Assembly (NCBI RefSeq): GCF_030848805.1
Contig: NC_092368.1
Location: forward strand, 3,196,441 to 3,260,440
Length of the DNA: 64,000 nucleotides
DNA from: Temnothorax longispinosus
Taxonomy: Eukaryota > Arthropoda > Insecta > Hymenoptera > Formicidae
Direction of reading: 5' to 3'
A model generated the notes under the pieces. That model saw only the letters and a program-made list of their open reading frames with translations, was not told where the DNA came from and did not search any database. Shown in pieces: positions 21,964 through 34,866 of the stretch (within the stretch, counting starts at the first letter, position 1; every line of letters starts with the position of its first letter). Made by a program: the position numbers and the translations under genes.

Positions 21964-24900
21964 AACAATGCTGACTTTGACACTTAGCGTATGACTCTTC
22001 GCGACGCAGTTTATTCATTTCATGCGCATGATTTTTATCAGGTATAACCCGATAACGTTTCGCGTTCGTCTGGCGCGGCGATGTCGAAAATGCGAGTTTC
22101 GAGTTGGTTTATAGACCACTCGTCGGCCAGTAACCGATGCGTTTAACGCACCGGGGCGGGCCAGACGGCCTGGAAAGAGAGCGAGAAAATATTTTTTTCT
22201 CCCCCTCCCCCATCCCGCTCGCGATATATTTTCTTTCCTGGTCGTTCGGGATCACGCGCGCGGTTTATTCGAGCACCGTGCGTCATCGCGCGCATCTTAC
22301 AGCAATAACACAGACCGCGATCGAAGAATCGGCGGTGAACGATACTCCCAATGGCAAACAATATGATTGAGCAACGAGTTACAAAGATCGATACGATACA
22401 CGCGCTACATGCCACACGCGTGAATCGCAATTATTGACGACTTTTCGCGCGCGCCATCGATCACCGTGTCACCGATTCGGACAAACGCTTAATAAATATC
22501 TACCTTGACATATTTTGCGAATGAGTTGAGGCGTTGATTTACAGTCTAAGACAGGAGGTAAAGAAAAAAATGTAAATAAGAATGTAAAATAATGATACAC
22601 AGGCGATTCGTTGCTGCGCTCTCTCGAAATGAACCTCCTGGTGTCGTCTGAGCAATTAACTTGAGAAGAAAAATATATAAATCGGATAAATTCATATATC
22701 TAGTCATTGTCCTTTGTGTTTTCTATAGTCTTGTTGTTCGACGAACATCGGGGAAGAACAGAATGCATTTTCGAAGGTCGGGTATCGGGGAGCGAAGTGG
22801 AAGGTGCCGAGTAAACAGGGAAAAGAAAAATATTCGAAAAATGTTTTCAAAGAATCCGTCGTACTGCTCCTAGTCAATGTGTCCACTTTCGGACAGCAAT
22901 TATCGGGGTCGCCACGCCCGCAAGGATATCCAATGGGACATACCTTTGGGCTTTTGCGAGCGGGGCGTGCAAAGCCGATTGCCCTTGTCGCTTGTTTTCC
23001 ATGAGCAGGTATAAAATTCGGGAGGTTGAACGTGTGCGCTCCGCTGGACGGAATTTTCGGACGGACGGCGAAAATATTTTTCAATGCAAATGCCGGTCAG
23101 GTGGGCGCCGTAAATCAAAAGGGAACAAATAGAGAAAAGTATCGCCTATGCATCCTGGCGTCTCCGTTGGTAACGAAATTAAGTCGTAGGCGTGCAAACA
23201 AAGGGCAGCGAGGAACGGATCGTGGACGAGGATTATTGTCGAAGGCTCAGATGCTTGAAAGTGCAAATAATTGTCGAGCGAATAACAGTAGGTACTAACC
23301 GTTTAAAATTTAATTTTACTGTCAACTAGTTTATCCGAAATGAGCGAATCGAGCGCCGTTCTCGTCGTCCGCGCGATATATCTGAATGAATCCGCGTTTC
23401 AGCGGATTATCGCGAAAAGAAGTCCCTCCGCAGTTACTTATTATTAACACCGTAAGAATCACGAGTAAGAACGCAAACAACAGGTTCAATGTTTAATCAT
23501 TATCTATTTCCAAATTTGATATGCAATACCTGCCGCTATAATAAATAATAACTTATCTTTCTGAGTCACGCGTATTCGTATAAGGCAGCATAACAACGCA
23601 GCTGACTCAGACCTCTTCTGCAATAATCGATTTATTTATGAAGCCACTCGGAATTATTTAAGACTCCGCGAGGACCGTAGTTTCGGGAAAAGAAACTAGA
23701 CGGTAAACTTCATTATTAAAAAGCGAGGCGTGTACAAGATGCCTTTGGCTTGACTCTGATACCTTATTTATAATGCCGTTACATTAGCTGCAGGGTTGCC
23801 ATTGCGTATTTACGCCGCTCAGCCTCGACGTTGCATCTTTAATGTGTGGCTGCGGGAGCGCGTAAATTCATAACGCTAATCGATGTTTAGAGATCTATAT
23901 TTTCCGTTTGTTAAGGCGACTCTCGCGCGGCGCCGCGCCGCCTCGACGCTGAGTGGCCCTTGAAATTTTCAGTCTAACACCGTAGACACGCACTCGCGCA
24001 CGTCGTAATACTTTAAAGCGAGATGGAGCGCGGCGAGGTGCAAAGAGTGGATCTCGAACGCTGGAATCGCACAACCGCGTAGGAATCGTAATAACCGGGC
24101 CAACGATACGCGTCCACCGCCACCCGGCGCGGCGGCCGTCCGTATTATCCTTCATTTCTCCCCGGTCGGTCACGTATTATACATTCTTAGACGTTTAATA
24201 CGCGGAACGACGTGTGCGGCGCGCGATCTTCATTAATTAAATTCGTCGCGCGTCATTCAGCGAGTGCGTCGAACGATAATGCGCGAGAGACGCGCGGCTT
24301 CCGCCCGTCCGCGTCCTGCTTTTCGATGCACTCCGACTATTTCATCGGCGGACTTCTCCTTCGAGGAGCGCGCGTCCCGGGGGCTCTCCGTCCTCCCTCT
24401 TCTTTCCTTACCTTCCTTTCCCCCGCCACCCCTCCCTCGTCGCTTTAATAATACCATGTATGCAGTCGGCAGAATTATACGCCTGGGAATATAAAAAAAT
24501 GCGGCATCGCGCTCCAAGTACCGCCAGACACTTTGCATACCGCCGAGAATTCAAGCTCTCGTTTCTAACGTTATATTATCCCATAAAGCATGGTGGTGCA
24601 TTATGTGCACGCACATACGAAAGTCGCGCGCATGCAACTCGACGCCCCGGCTAAAGAGGCCCCGGCTAATGGCCAACCATAAACAATGACTTCGGTTGTA
24701 CACACGTCTTACAACGGCGCGGTGCGCGCGACGATTGGGTTAAAGGAGCGCATTTCCGGTGTTTGTATGTACGTCGCGTAGTGGCCAAGATTGGAGCTAG
24801 GCAGGGACCCGGTATACAGGGTCGACCCGAGACACACAAGAACACTTGATATCGATCCTCTCGGCACACGCGGTTCGTCTCTCTTCATAATAATATATTG

Positions 24901-27217
24901 CTTCGTCTGTCGAAACACGTACAGTTCTCGAGAAACGCCTTTTGAATGTTTCGCTGAATGTTTGTGCTCCGCCGAGAGTTTAATCTTAATGATAAGCAAA
25001 TTGGCGGTTGAGCGCTTTCCGAAGGTATCGACAAAAAGCAACGGCTCGCTCGAACTACGAGAAATTTAATTCGAGAGTTAATCGCCAAAGACATTTGTTT
25101 TATTTTTTTTTTGCACGCTCAAAAGACTTAATTATACTACTACGTCAACGGAGGATCTTTTTACTCTGTAATAACACTCTATTCACGGTCGCGACACGCA
25201 TAATCGCTCGGGCAGAATGAATCGATACGCTGCCGAGAGTCAATAAGAATCTAATTAACGAGGCGGCGATATGTCATGTCGACTTTTTCGACGTCGCGCG
25301 TCGCGCCGCCCGAAAATAGACGTTTCTAAATTCCATTCGTTATCTCCAGAGTCGACCTAGGGTTTCTCACGAAAAAACGTGTTTGTTCCACTTAGGATTT
25401 TCGGTAAATACCGATTTGCGTTTCGTAACTCGCCGTCGCGCCGCCGGTAGCCCGGCGGCCGATTAGTCCCCACCATACGGATGCAAATATTTACGTTTTT
25501 CTAATCGCGATGTCGCCATGACGCGCGCGATAACGAGCTTGTGTCGATCGACAGGGCCCACGGTGTCCAACGCGCACGCGGCCACGAAATCCGTTGTTGC
25601 TCGATAAAGCCGAATAATTTACGACGACGCGCACACACATGCGCCTTGCTGTCAACCGGGCAGTTTCCATTTCGTAATCCGAGAATTACAAGAAGAATGT
25701 TTAACCAGAGCAGTTTCCGCCCAAGGATCTCTCGGGTTTCTTCCATTTCTCAGATGAAATCAGAAGCGTATCAGCCGTAGCTCTCTGTCTTTCTCTCTCC
25801 AACTTTCTTCGCTTATCTGTATTTTTTTGCCTGTCTCTCCTTAGGTATTCTTTTTTTTTCTTTTCAGAAAGAAGATATATTAGGTACATGAGTCGTAGCA
25901 CATTCATCAATATTAATTTTACGTAAATTTATATAACGCTTTTCAGCGGAGAAGAGCGTTATAATAAATAATAAATAATAATAATAATGTAAATTTATGG
26001 CCGTGAAAAATGATAAATTGGATATTAATAAAAATCAAGGGGGGCGAGAGTCTCTCATTAGCGAATTTTGCATAAGAGATCGTGAATTCCCGACTACGTC
26101 GTCGGAACGAGGAAAAACGCTGTTTTTTCCATGAGTAAGCCGCGGCGAATCGGTACGCGCTTTATTTCCTGACGCGGTTTTACTTCGCGCTTCTTTCCGC
26201 CGCGCGCGATAATCTTCTCGGATCAACCGTGCGGCCACTTGCATCCGCGCGATTATACTTTGGCGGTCGGGGCATCTGGCGCGCGCGGAACAACATCCAT
26301 CACTTCTAGCTTTCTGGCGCTTTCGAAGCAATTAATCACGCGGCCATTGTTCAGCGCGACCCTCACCCCTCCCTACCCCACACGGATCGTCGCGCGCGGG
26401 GTCGTGATAACGCGTTATCGCGATCCAAGGGTGCGTCGCGGAGACGCGTGTATAAATATGTGTCGATAGTATCACGTTAGAGTTCACTTTTCACGCGATC
26501 GATTGCTCTCTCTCCCTTTCTCTCGTCCTCGTTGAAACTACCCTACCTACCCTACTACTGGGGCTGATCCGAGTTCGGTCCTGCCCGTTACTGAATTATT
26601 TATCGCGTTTTCGGGGCACGAATACGCAGCGATTCGCGCAGTTTCTCACTCGACGACGATGGCACTCGGTGCAGACTACAGGTGCATGCGGTCTACAGCG
26701 TGCATCTTGCGACCGCGGATATTTAATGCGCTCACACACGGAACACACTTTAAGCGCACGATGCGCTGCGCGTTACCGTGTTACGTGCATCGTGAACCGG
26801 TGCATCGTTGTGCACGTGCAACTACCACGTGGGATTCGATATTGGCCTCTCGACCGCGCGGGGAGAGAAAGGGGAGAGGGTGGAGGAAAACGTTTCTCTC
26901 TCCTACCCACCGGCAGCCTGTATTCACGACGTTTACCCGGGGCAAACGTTCGACAGCCACGTGTAAACATGCAAATTGTGTAACTGCCCGCGCGCGTGCA
27001 CGGCCGGGCTTATAAATTTATACGAGCCTACATAGAGGTCGAAGATGGTTAAATTATATTCGCGTCCATTGGCGCCACGACCCGGGAGCGTAAAGTCGGG
27101 TTTTGTTACAAAATCGCGCTGTTAATGATGCAAGCCGGCGCGATTAATGCGACGCGGCATATCAAATTATAACGCAATATTGAGTCATACTGCGACGCGA
27201 AATATCGAATTTTCCGT

Positions 27218-27253
<36 letters not shown>

Positions 27254-28117
27254 CAAATATTTTTTAGAAGGTTATTGCCGCTAAAATATTCGGAACATTA
27301 AGAAATTTACTTTTTCATGATTGACATAAACCGAATAAGTAACATTTACTTCGCCAGTCAATAATTAACCTAATTAACAGTAAAGACTTTAATAGACTCT
27401 ACTGGCTATCATTATAATCGTCATGATAATACGATTTTCTAAATTGATGTCATTTCGATGCTTGTAATTTGATGCTATAAATATTAAAATCCGTAATTTT
27501 TATTCCATACTGTCTTTCAGATAACAATATGATTATTGATTTTATGTATTCTCTGTATAAATTTGACCTATTACATTTCTTGTAACTTGATAATTTGCAT
27601 AACACTTTTCATAAACATTTTGATAGCACATTTATCGTAATAAATTACTGCTGTCAGTAGATACTAATTTTGAAGTATTAATAAACGCTCGTGCGCGATT
27701 CTAGCTTCGCGATAATAAAATATCTCCAAAACTCTTCCACTGGTGAAAGATTTACTCACAAGTGTCCCGCGCGATTTACGTCAATCTTTCACGTAAACAC
27801 GTTTATCGACTCGTGATTAATCGATCGCCGTATACTCAATTAACTTTAACGTTATCCGACCACCGGTTTCACGCGCCGCGACAAACGACGTTAACCAAAC
27901 CGTTCCTCGATTCGACAATCTCGCTCTCGAGGGATCTGGCGCTAGGCGGCGATCTATATAGATTCTCGATTTTAGAGTACGGAGCTTAACACGATTCGGC
28001 AATTATTTTATTTTTGGCCGATCGGTCTAAGTATAGAGATACACGTGAACTCGTAGTACAGATCCATAATACGACTGTACACGAGTGTGAGCGACAAGCC
28101 AAATGGGTTTCGAGCTC
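21964..28117. other. Region with no recognised gene
   Basis: Mixed CpG-dense and AT-rich blocks. A pure GA tract lies at 27221-27249, and AT-rich DNA spans 27250-27740. A minus-strand AAG|GTAAGGA donor-like site near 24407 sits in a purine-rich tract and is not convincing. No tRNA, structural RNA or conserved domain was recognised. Confidence 0.45.
27221..27249. repeat. (AG)n microsatellite
   Basis: A pure AG tract of about 29 bp. Confidence 0.97.
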
Positions 28118-28119
28118 AC

Positions 28120-28143
28120 CTGAGAACACACACCGGCATTCAT
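28120..28143 (-). CDS. Candidate alternative first coding exon (8 codons, phase 0)
   Basis: On the minus strand AAACATGAATG opens eight codons (MNAGVCSQ) that end in TTCTCAG|GTGAGCTC, a strong donor with GT at 28119-28118. The ATG context has A at -3. The exon ends in phase 0, so splicing to the Pdk1 acceptor at 980 would give MNAGVCSQ-RVANQALTV in frame with the kinase. The intron would be about 27 kb, and the first-exon model at 10.3 kb is simpler. The evidence is signals only, with no homology. Confidence 0.17.
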
Positions 28144-28288
28144 GTTTACACCCGCGAGTTGTCGAGCGTTTTCATAAAAGTTTCGACTGAACGAGAACGC
28201 GCGTCACTTCGAGCATATGGATTTAATGAAGCTTAATGAAACCGAGTGTTTGCAAAATATTATTGGGTCCTCTGGCTGATCGTCGCAA

Positions 28289-28309
28289 ACATGCGCGCGC
28301 GCGCGCGCG
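28289..28309. repeat. (GC)n run
   Basis: An alternating CG/GC stretch of about 20 bp, flanked by GTGT. Such alternating purine-pyrimidine DNA can adopt a left-handed helix. Confidence 0.85.
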
Positions 28310-28710
28310 TGTGCCTCTTATTAATGAGCGGAAAAGTGTTTATCGCACGTGTACACGACGAAAAGACGTCATCGCGCCGATACCTATCACGACGCAGGCC
28401 TGCACCTGTGGATTGCATAATTTTTGCTTATTCCGCCGAGCAATTATCAAATACATTTATTTTTTTCCACACATGCGAGAGATAGCACATCGCGTTATCG
28501 TTCGCGTCGCGTCGTGCGCGAATGACTGACGCGATGGCTCGATAAGTAAACGCCGGTTAATATAATTTTTAACCGTCGAACTCGACGCGTTATCTCGAGC
28601 GCTATTATCTCGCGTTTTATTTTTATCGCGCTCCTGATTTAATTCTAATTCGCTAATTCTCGGTCTTGTCTCAGCGAAATGAAATTTCACATCTACGTGG
28701 AAACGTTTCA

Positions 28711-28838
28711 TTAAGGCTACGGTCAACGTGACGCTACAAATGCTTTGGAGCGTTCTTCTTCTCTTTCTTTCTTCATTGAAAGAAAAGAGAAGAGGAATGC
28801 TTCGAAGCATTTGTAGCGTTTCGTTGACCGTAGCCTAA
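28711..28838. mobile_element. MITE-like full-length palindrome (128 bp)
   Basis: Two arms of about 60 bp are inverted repeats with roughly six mismatches. The left end reads TTAAGGCTACGGTCAACG. The right end, reverse-complemented, reads TTAGGCTACGGTCAACG. Both arms share CGCTACAAATGCTT, and the centre is TTCTTTCTTCATTGAAAGAA. There is no coding capacity. The structure fits a hairpin-type non-autonomous DNA transposon; if transcribed it would fold into a long, nearly perfect hairpin. A TTAA-like or TA target site is possible. Confidence 0.65.
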
Positions 28839-29251
28839 GTATACCGTTCGTCTCGTCCCCAACGTGACGTCGCATGTTGTGTTTTGTCACATGAGCGCGT
28901 AAAATACTCGTGAATGTATATATACAACCGCGGGCTGATCGCCAAAAAACCGAGCGCGTGCGAGTCTGACGGATGATCTTTAGAAAAATCATATTTGTCA
29001 ACAGAAAGTTAAAATTATCGTACCTCGTGATTATCCATCAATATAGTCATCATTTCGGGAATAAGTCTGGATCATTGACGATTCTCTGGTCATATGGTTT
29101 TCTAATTTATAAGGATACGTGAAATGACATAGATTTAACCCGATAACTATACGAATACACAGTCACATACCTACTTTCATTCACAGCTGACGAAGACGTT
29201 CGAAGCGCGGCGCGAAAGAAACGCAATAACTTCGTGACTTTTATGACTCAC

Positions 29252-29317
29252 CGAGAACAGTCTGCGCGACGTCTTCCTGAAGTACGAGGACACATTATGG
29301 CACTTCTTGCAGGCCAT
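29252..29317 (-). CDS. Candidate first coding exon (22 codons, phase 0)
   Basis: On the minus strand an ATG at 29317-29315 opens MACKKCHNVSSYF..., rich in Lys/Arg with a CxxC-like pair. It ends in TTC TCG|GTGAGTCAT, a good donor with GT at 29251-29250, in phase 0. The frame is open upstream as well (about 20 codons checked). The opposite strand over the same bases also reads as plausible protein (LRDVFLKYEDTLWHFL), bounded by an in-frame stop at its left, so the coding strand is uncertain and both readings may be chance. It is compatible in phase with Pdk1 exon 2, but homology is lacking. Confidence 0.15.
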
Positions 29318-32300
29318 TGATGGAGCGACGAAGGATATTATACGGCGCGAAATTTTTTTCGTCGGAAACCGCGGATTCGCTGACTCTATGTCTCATCCAT
29401 CGGTCCTTACGGGAGATCGCGTTGTCGTACGTTACACACTCGCGATCAAGAGGTAATCGCGGGACCTTTTTCTCGATGACCGACGATCACACGTGGACGC
29501 GACGTGCGCCGGCGGGTATCTAAGACTCCGTCCGAAAGATTAAGAAATTTACGCGAGAGCATATACGGGATTTCGGTACACACTTTGGCCGAGTTCCAGG
29601 ATCCAATTTACAAAACGAAACGAGCCAGGATGTTGCGAGGAACTAAGTACGTGACGGCGCGCGGCGAGTTCGATTTCTCGGCGGCCGAGCCGAATTGCTC
29701 GGAGACTCGGAGATTCGCGGTGCATCTAACGATACTCTTGCACTATCGTCAAACTAAGCGCCGCCGTCATCGACGGGGACTGATACTCGTAGCGGCAAGC
29801 CGGGCAATTAAATATGCCGTTGGCATAGGAAGTTTCGGCGACGTCATCGCGCGCGAACTTACACGTCACACATTTCCGTCACATTTTTATCGCCCCGCGA
29901 TTGTCGCGGGTAACACAATGGGACGTAAAAGTCCCACAGTCGCCGCGACGTATACAGCCGCAAATTTATGATCCCAGGAACGTTCGTTCGAAGCTCGCCG
30001 TAACGATCCATAATCGATTATTTCCAGTAACAACGGCGCAGCAACAATTTTTATGACAATAACAAATTTTCTACTCTGACAATAACGGTAATAACAACAA
30101 TCTCAGTAATAATAACAAATTTGGAGAGAATTGTACTTTCGCGAGTGGAAATATTTTAAATATCCCACGGAGATCGATGTTACAGATCGCGTTTATCAAT
30201 GAATCCGCCACTGGGCGTAGCATCGCGATGCAAATTGCAATTCTGCGTGCGCGATTATGCACCGTGCGACTCACGGCCGTCCGTCCGTCGGTGACGACAT
30301 CCGCGTCATGCGGTTGTCGTGACGAAAGAGCGGCGTCGCCGTTCACGTAAGCGAGAGCTTTGACGGCATCGGCTTCCTCCCACGTCGATTTCTCCTACGA
30401 GTGTGCAACGCGAGAGTCTCTTATCGCTTCTCGATTGGGTGGCAGGCTGTCTTCCCGTGGGTGGATATAGGTACCGATGGCTTCTGACAAGAAGGGCCGT
30501 GGCAAACGCGTCACAGGCTCCCCGCGATAAGGAGAATTAAGGATAGGGTGGGATCGATTTATTGCTCCGGAGCCTCGACGGTATGCAGGGCGTATAAAGC
30601 AACGCGCCTGTAGAACACTAGATTGTACAGTCTCGGATATAAAGATAATAAGGCGAGAAATAAACAAAAATAAGATAAATAGCGAAAATAATTTACAATT
30701 ATACCAGGGTAACCAAAAACTATATAATGCTCGGAATAATTGAGGGATTACATCATTGAAAATTCTATATGACACGACTTGTTTACGTAAAATTAAGATT
30801 AGATATATTAGCGTTTCAAAATACCAGAGATATATCTGTTAGATAAGAGGTGGATCATTTCAAAAGGTGGACCCCAAATTGTTTCGGCCAGCCATCTAAT
30901 CGCGTGGGTAGAGAAAGAAAGAGCGTGTTTGTTATGCTCTGAACCAACACCGAGAGCGCGTTTACTTTGACAACAGAAAATTCCATTAGCTTCCTGAATA
31001 TTTCCGGCGGCGGAAATCGTGTAACGCAGAGATACGTCGTATTCACGAACACAGCGCCGCTGAAATAAATTTGTGGGCGGATAGATAGGATTCGATTATT
31101 ATGCCGCCAACGACGTCAACGGTGTCTACGGCGTATTGGATAATGTTGCGGAGAAAAAAAATCTGTGACGTCAGTCGCCGTACAATCGATGAAACTTTGT
31201 TACTCCCCCTCACGAGTCAAACGACGATAACGGACCCTACGTGTATCTAATCTCGCGTGAGAATTAGAAAAATGTCGGATTTTTGTCTTCGGACGAAAAA
31301 CGTGCATGTGAAGCACAACGGAGTACCCTCTAACACGGGTTCTTGACTCTGCTCGGCCGCAATTCGCGATACGATTCGCGAATGAACGCGCGGCATCATT
31401 GTCGGGGCGAAGAGGCGATATCGCCTGCGAAAACAGGATGTTATTCGCCTTTGAAAGTGGAGAGACGTACCGAATCTCTCTCTCTCTCTCTCTCTCGGAA
31501 ATCGCCAATTGAAAAATAAACAGCGTCTCGCGGCTCTCCAGCGCGGCAGGCACCTATCACGCGCGGCTATCTCCGCAGTGGAAAACTCCCTGCATTCTTC
31601 GTGCGTTATCACCCGATTCCGGTCGATTGGTGCACTGGCCGGTCGGTCGCTCGGTTATAAGACGCTCCAATTAATTTTCTTGTTTGCCCCACGGACGAAT
31701 TCGCGAATCGACATCGCGCAGATGTAGAGTAGATTAGATGTACTAGAAAACTTGTGAGTGTGCTCCGATACATTTTAATTAAATCTTAATTTTTTCGTCC
31801 AAAGAAACAAGAGCGAATTAAAACTTGCCGTCTAATATGAGGGTCGTTCTTATAAATTTCTAAACGTCTAAAATATTCGAGGATATTTCTTTAATTAAAT
31901 GTTGAAGTTTGAATGTTTAAAATTTAAATAGTCAAATGGATTCAAATTCACCTTTAAATTTAATGAAATTGTTAATTTGAATAAAGTTGGGATGTAAGTT
32001 ATATATAATAATAATAATAATATAAAGTTATATATGCGACGATAATCGAATAATACGGCTATTGAAGTGTTCAGGTCGCATAATCAAACGTGAAAGTCGA
32101 GATTAAAATGCTAATTGGCGAAGCACGTAGGTGTGCGTGAAGCAGGCTTACATATAATAGAATAAAAATTAAATTGTGCGGCGATATTATGAAATAGTAT
32201 CGAGCGACGTGTTGCAACATTTAATCAACGCGCTGCATTATTTGCGCACGTACGTACATTGAATGCGGCTGAAAATTGCCGCGTTACGCTGCAAAATCCG

Positions 32301-33127
32301 GCAATCCCGGCAAAGTCGCACGATCGGAGTCGCGTAAAATTGAAAATTAATTAACAATCTTGCCGCGGTGCCGCGCGCCCGGTTAAGCGTGGCAAGAAGT
32401 CCGCCGGGGTCCGACGGAAAAAACCACCCGGTTACGGTGCATCATGCCGGTTTGCAATTTTGCTGGAGGGATAGAATAAAAAGGCGGGGTGCAGCGCTCG
32501 CGCAAGTATCTCGGGGCCCGTCCGTTCGGTGGACTTTCTTTTCCAGGGTTTCTTGCGCGCATAATTAAATTTCTCACGGACAGATCGACTGCGAACAAAG
32601 AGTCCCCCGAGTCTCGCGGGGATGCGGCGGAATATGGGAGAGAAAAATGAAAAACCGTATATATAATACACAGACGTTTGAGGGGGGAAAGAGTAGGAGG
32701 TGGAGGCGGACGGAAAAGCCCGCTGGCGTGTTGGTGCGACCGTTCGGCGGGAAATTATGTGTCACCGTGTAGGAACGCTCGGCACGGCTTAGACGACAGA
32801 TAAAGAGATAAGGCCTACTGGAAAATCTATTTCGTGTACTCGGTCCCTAGTGAGTACGACTCGCTCTCAAAACGCCAGCCAGACAGCGATATTTCCTGGT
32901 CCATTTCGTATGAAAGCTAACCAAGAGAGAAAAAGGGAGAGAAAAAGAGAGAGGGAAATATTCGTTAAAGTAATAATTTCGTGTATCATCGATTGCGTAC
33001 CATTTCGTGTCAAAATACCAAAAGTACAAAAAGATTTCAATTATAAAAATAAATATATATTTATATATATATTTAAAAAATTTTAATTATATAATTAATA
33101 TATAAAATATTTACAAAAAAAAATTCG
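29318..33127. other. Region with no recognised gene
   Basis: CpG-dense DNA to about 30.4 kb contains a 155-residue plus-strand frame (29504-29971) that starts at GTG and has no recognisable domain. Triplet-rich (AAT/AAC) DNA lies at 30050-30120, a CT tract at 31475-31496, and a CRE octamer TGACGTCA at 31166-31173. AT-rich stretches lie at 30640-30840 and 31730-32240. Confidence 0.45.
31475..31496. repeat. (CT)n microsatellite
   Basis: A pure CT tract of about 22 bp. Confidence 0.95.
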
Positions 33128-33199
33128 ATGAGGTTAAAGGAGAAGATCGAATTTGAAAATGCGAAAGCAGAACCGATGCATCGTCCGGAAACAATTCGG
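33128..33199 (+). CDS. Weak candidate plus-strand first exon (24 codons)
   Basis: On the plus strand an ATG opens MRLKEKIEFENAKAEP..., a composition like a charged helix, and after 72 nt meets CGG|GTAAGAGG, a fair donor (GT at 33200-33201), in phase 0. The ATG context is weak (T at -3), and an AT-rich, TATA-containing stretch lies upstream (33040-33120). No family was recognised and no partner exon identified. Confidence 0.12.
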
Positions 33200-33842
33200 G
33201 TAAGAGGACGCGCGCGAAAGGAACACGAATGTATGACTCTCAATTTTCCTCGGTCGCGCACGAAATATGAAAGTTCTCGCCGATATGGAAATGACAATCC
33301 TTTAAGGAGCAACCCCGCCGATTACTGTCCCCTTTCCCGCATATTAACGACGCCGTCGCGCCGCCGTCGCCGTCGTCGTGCGTGTGTTGTTGGCATCGGC
33401 TGCCGAACGGCGTGAGTGTACCGCGGCGCGGTCGCTATATTTATCGTAGGAAAAGTCGTCTTGCCAAGTCGAGTAAAGTGTCGCGCGAGAGTATAGCAGC
33501 CGATGCACCACCAAGTCGAGAGTGCCGCCGGATAAATCCGGTTCGATGCCAGAGGACGACGACGCGGGGCATAAACATAGCCGGAGACAAACGCGGAGAG
33601 GCGACCTCCACAACGGCGCGGAATCGGCCCCGCGCGACAGATCGATTTCGATGATCTCCGCGAAGATCGGATTAGCCCTCGCGAATTAATAGACCCGCGA
33701 AATGTCGGGGCCGAAAATATCGGCGATTGATTCCGTGGAAGACTTGACCCGACGACGACGTCGACGACGATGACAACTCGCGTCGTCGCGCGCCTCTCGC
33801 CCGGGAATATTTCTGGCGCTTGCGATCGCTCACGATTGCGTC

Positions 33843-33884
33843 AATTCTCTCGTGTTATGTCTGGCGGACATAACACGGGAATTA
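33843..33884. repeat. Short perfect hairpin
   Basis: CGTGTTATGTC (33851-33861), loop TGGCG, then GACATAACACG (33867-33877). Outer AATT/AATT bases extend the stem imperfectly. It is too short for a standard pre-miRNA, so an incidental inverted repeat or a protein-binding dyad is more likely. Confidence 0.8.
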
Positions 33885-34356
33885 ATAACCATTAGTCAAG
33901 CCCGATGTCCCTCGTATACATATATATCGCCGCGAGTGATACGGAATTGGAGTGGGCTCTTAAATTTTACGGTCAATGCGGCACGTGTGTGTATTCGTGT
34001 TATTGTGCCGTCGCGGTAATATATATGAAGCGCGTTTCTAGCGGCGATCTGAAAATAGACGGCGACAATGCATTAGCGGGCTAATAGCGGATTCTGTTCA
34101 CCGATTTCCGGTCCGTTAATGCCCGAGCGGGTTTCGAATGATGCAAGCGAGCGAGCGAGCGCGTGATCAGAAAACACTCCGGTCTCCGGGTGTGGATGAG
34201 ACCTTAAAACGCATTCGTAGACCCAGTGAGGGGAAAAAGAGTAAAGATAGCATCGCGGGGTACAACTCTCGAGTTAGTCCCTCGCGGTGCTAAGAGAGTT
34301 AGATCGGCTATTTCCGTCAGGTCTCTCTCTCGCGGGGTTCACAAAAGCTGCCCTAA

Positions 34357-34358
<2 letters not shown>

Positions 34359-34407
<49 letters not shown>
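34359..34407. repeat. (CT)n microsatellite
   Basis: A pure CT tract of about 49 bp. Confidence 0.98.
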
Positions 34408-34412
<5 letters not shown>

Positions 34413-34797
34413 GTAATACGTCGCCGTGACAAGCAGGTGAAGTCGAGCTTGGAGAACGCCGGGGAATTGTGCTTGGCCAGATTTAAACAGATTCTAGCAG
34501 TCATAACAATTATAGATAGAACAACTCCTTTCGGCGAGGGAGCCTCTCTCGCAAGAGCACCCCCTCCTCGAGCCGTTAATCTCCCAAATATGTTCCGTCC
34601 GATTGGAGTTGATCGAAAAAGGTCAAACATTAAAAGTACTATCTCGTAATTAAATTATTCTTAAAGTGTTTATATAACTATCGAATTATTTATCGTTAAA
34701 GAATGTAAGCGCTTAATATATATACCTTACTTTACACGTGCAGAAACGAAGAATGGATAGAAATAAGTATAAAAGCTGCAGACGATATGGATGCCAT

Positions 34798-34866
34798 GAT
34801 TGTAAATCAAGTCCACTTCTTGGCAATGTGTGTAAGCTGAAGTTAATAAATTATTATTATTATATT
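34798..34866 (+). mobile_element. Non-LTR retrotransposon-like 3' end, copy C
   Basis: TTGTAAATCAAGTCCACTTC, TTGGC and AAGCTGAAGTTAATAAA match the blocks of copies A and B more than 12 kb away. This copy ends in (TTA)n, while copy B ends in (CTAT)n. Dispersed copies sharing a 3' block but ending in different simple repeats are the usual signature of target-primed reverse transcription. Confidence 0.5.

Larger units (their letters stand above)
33200..34797. other. Region with no recognised gene
   Basis: It contains a triplet CGC/CGT stretch (33350-33385), a perfect 11-bp stem hairpin (33851-33877), a CT microsatellite (34359-34407) and AT-rich DNA after 34620. The open frames are repeat-driven. 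Confidence 0.45.

Noticed and set aside
29504..29971. 155-codon plus-strand frame
   Set aside because: It starts at GTG, has no recognisable domain and sits in CpG-rich DNA. A eukaryotic gene would need an ATG or splice acceptor, neither of which is convincing.
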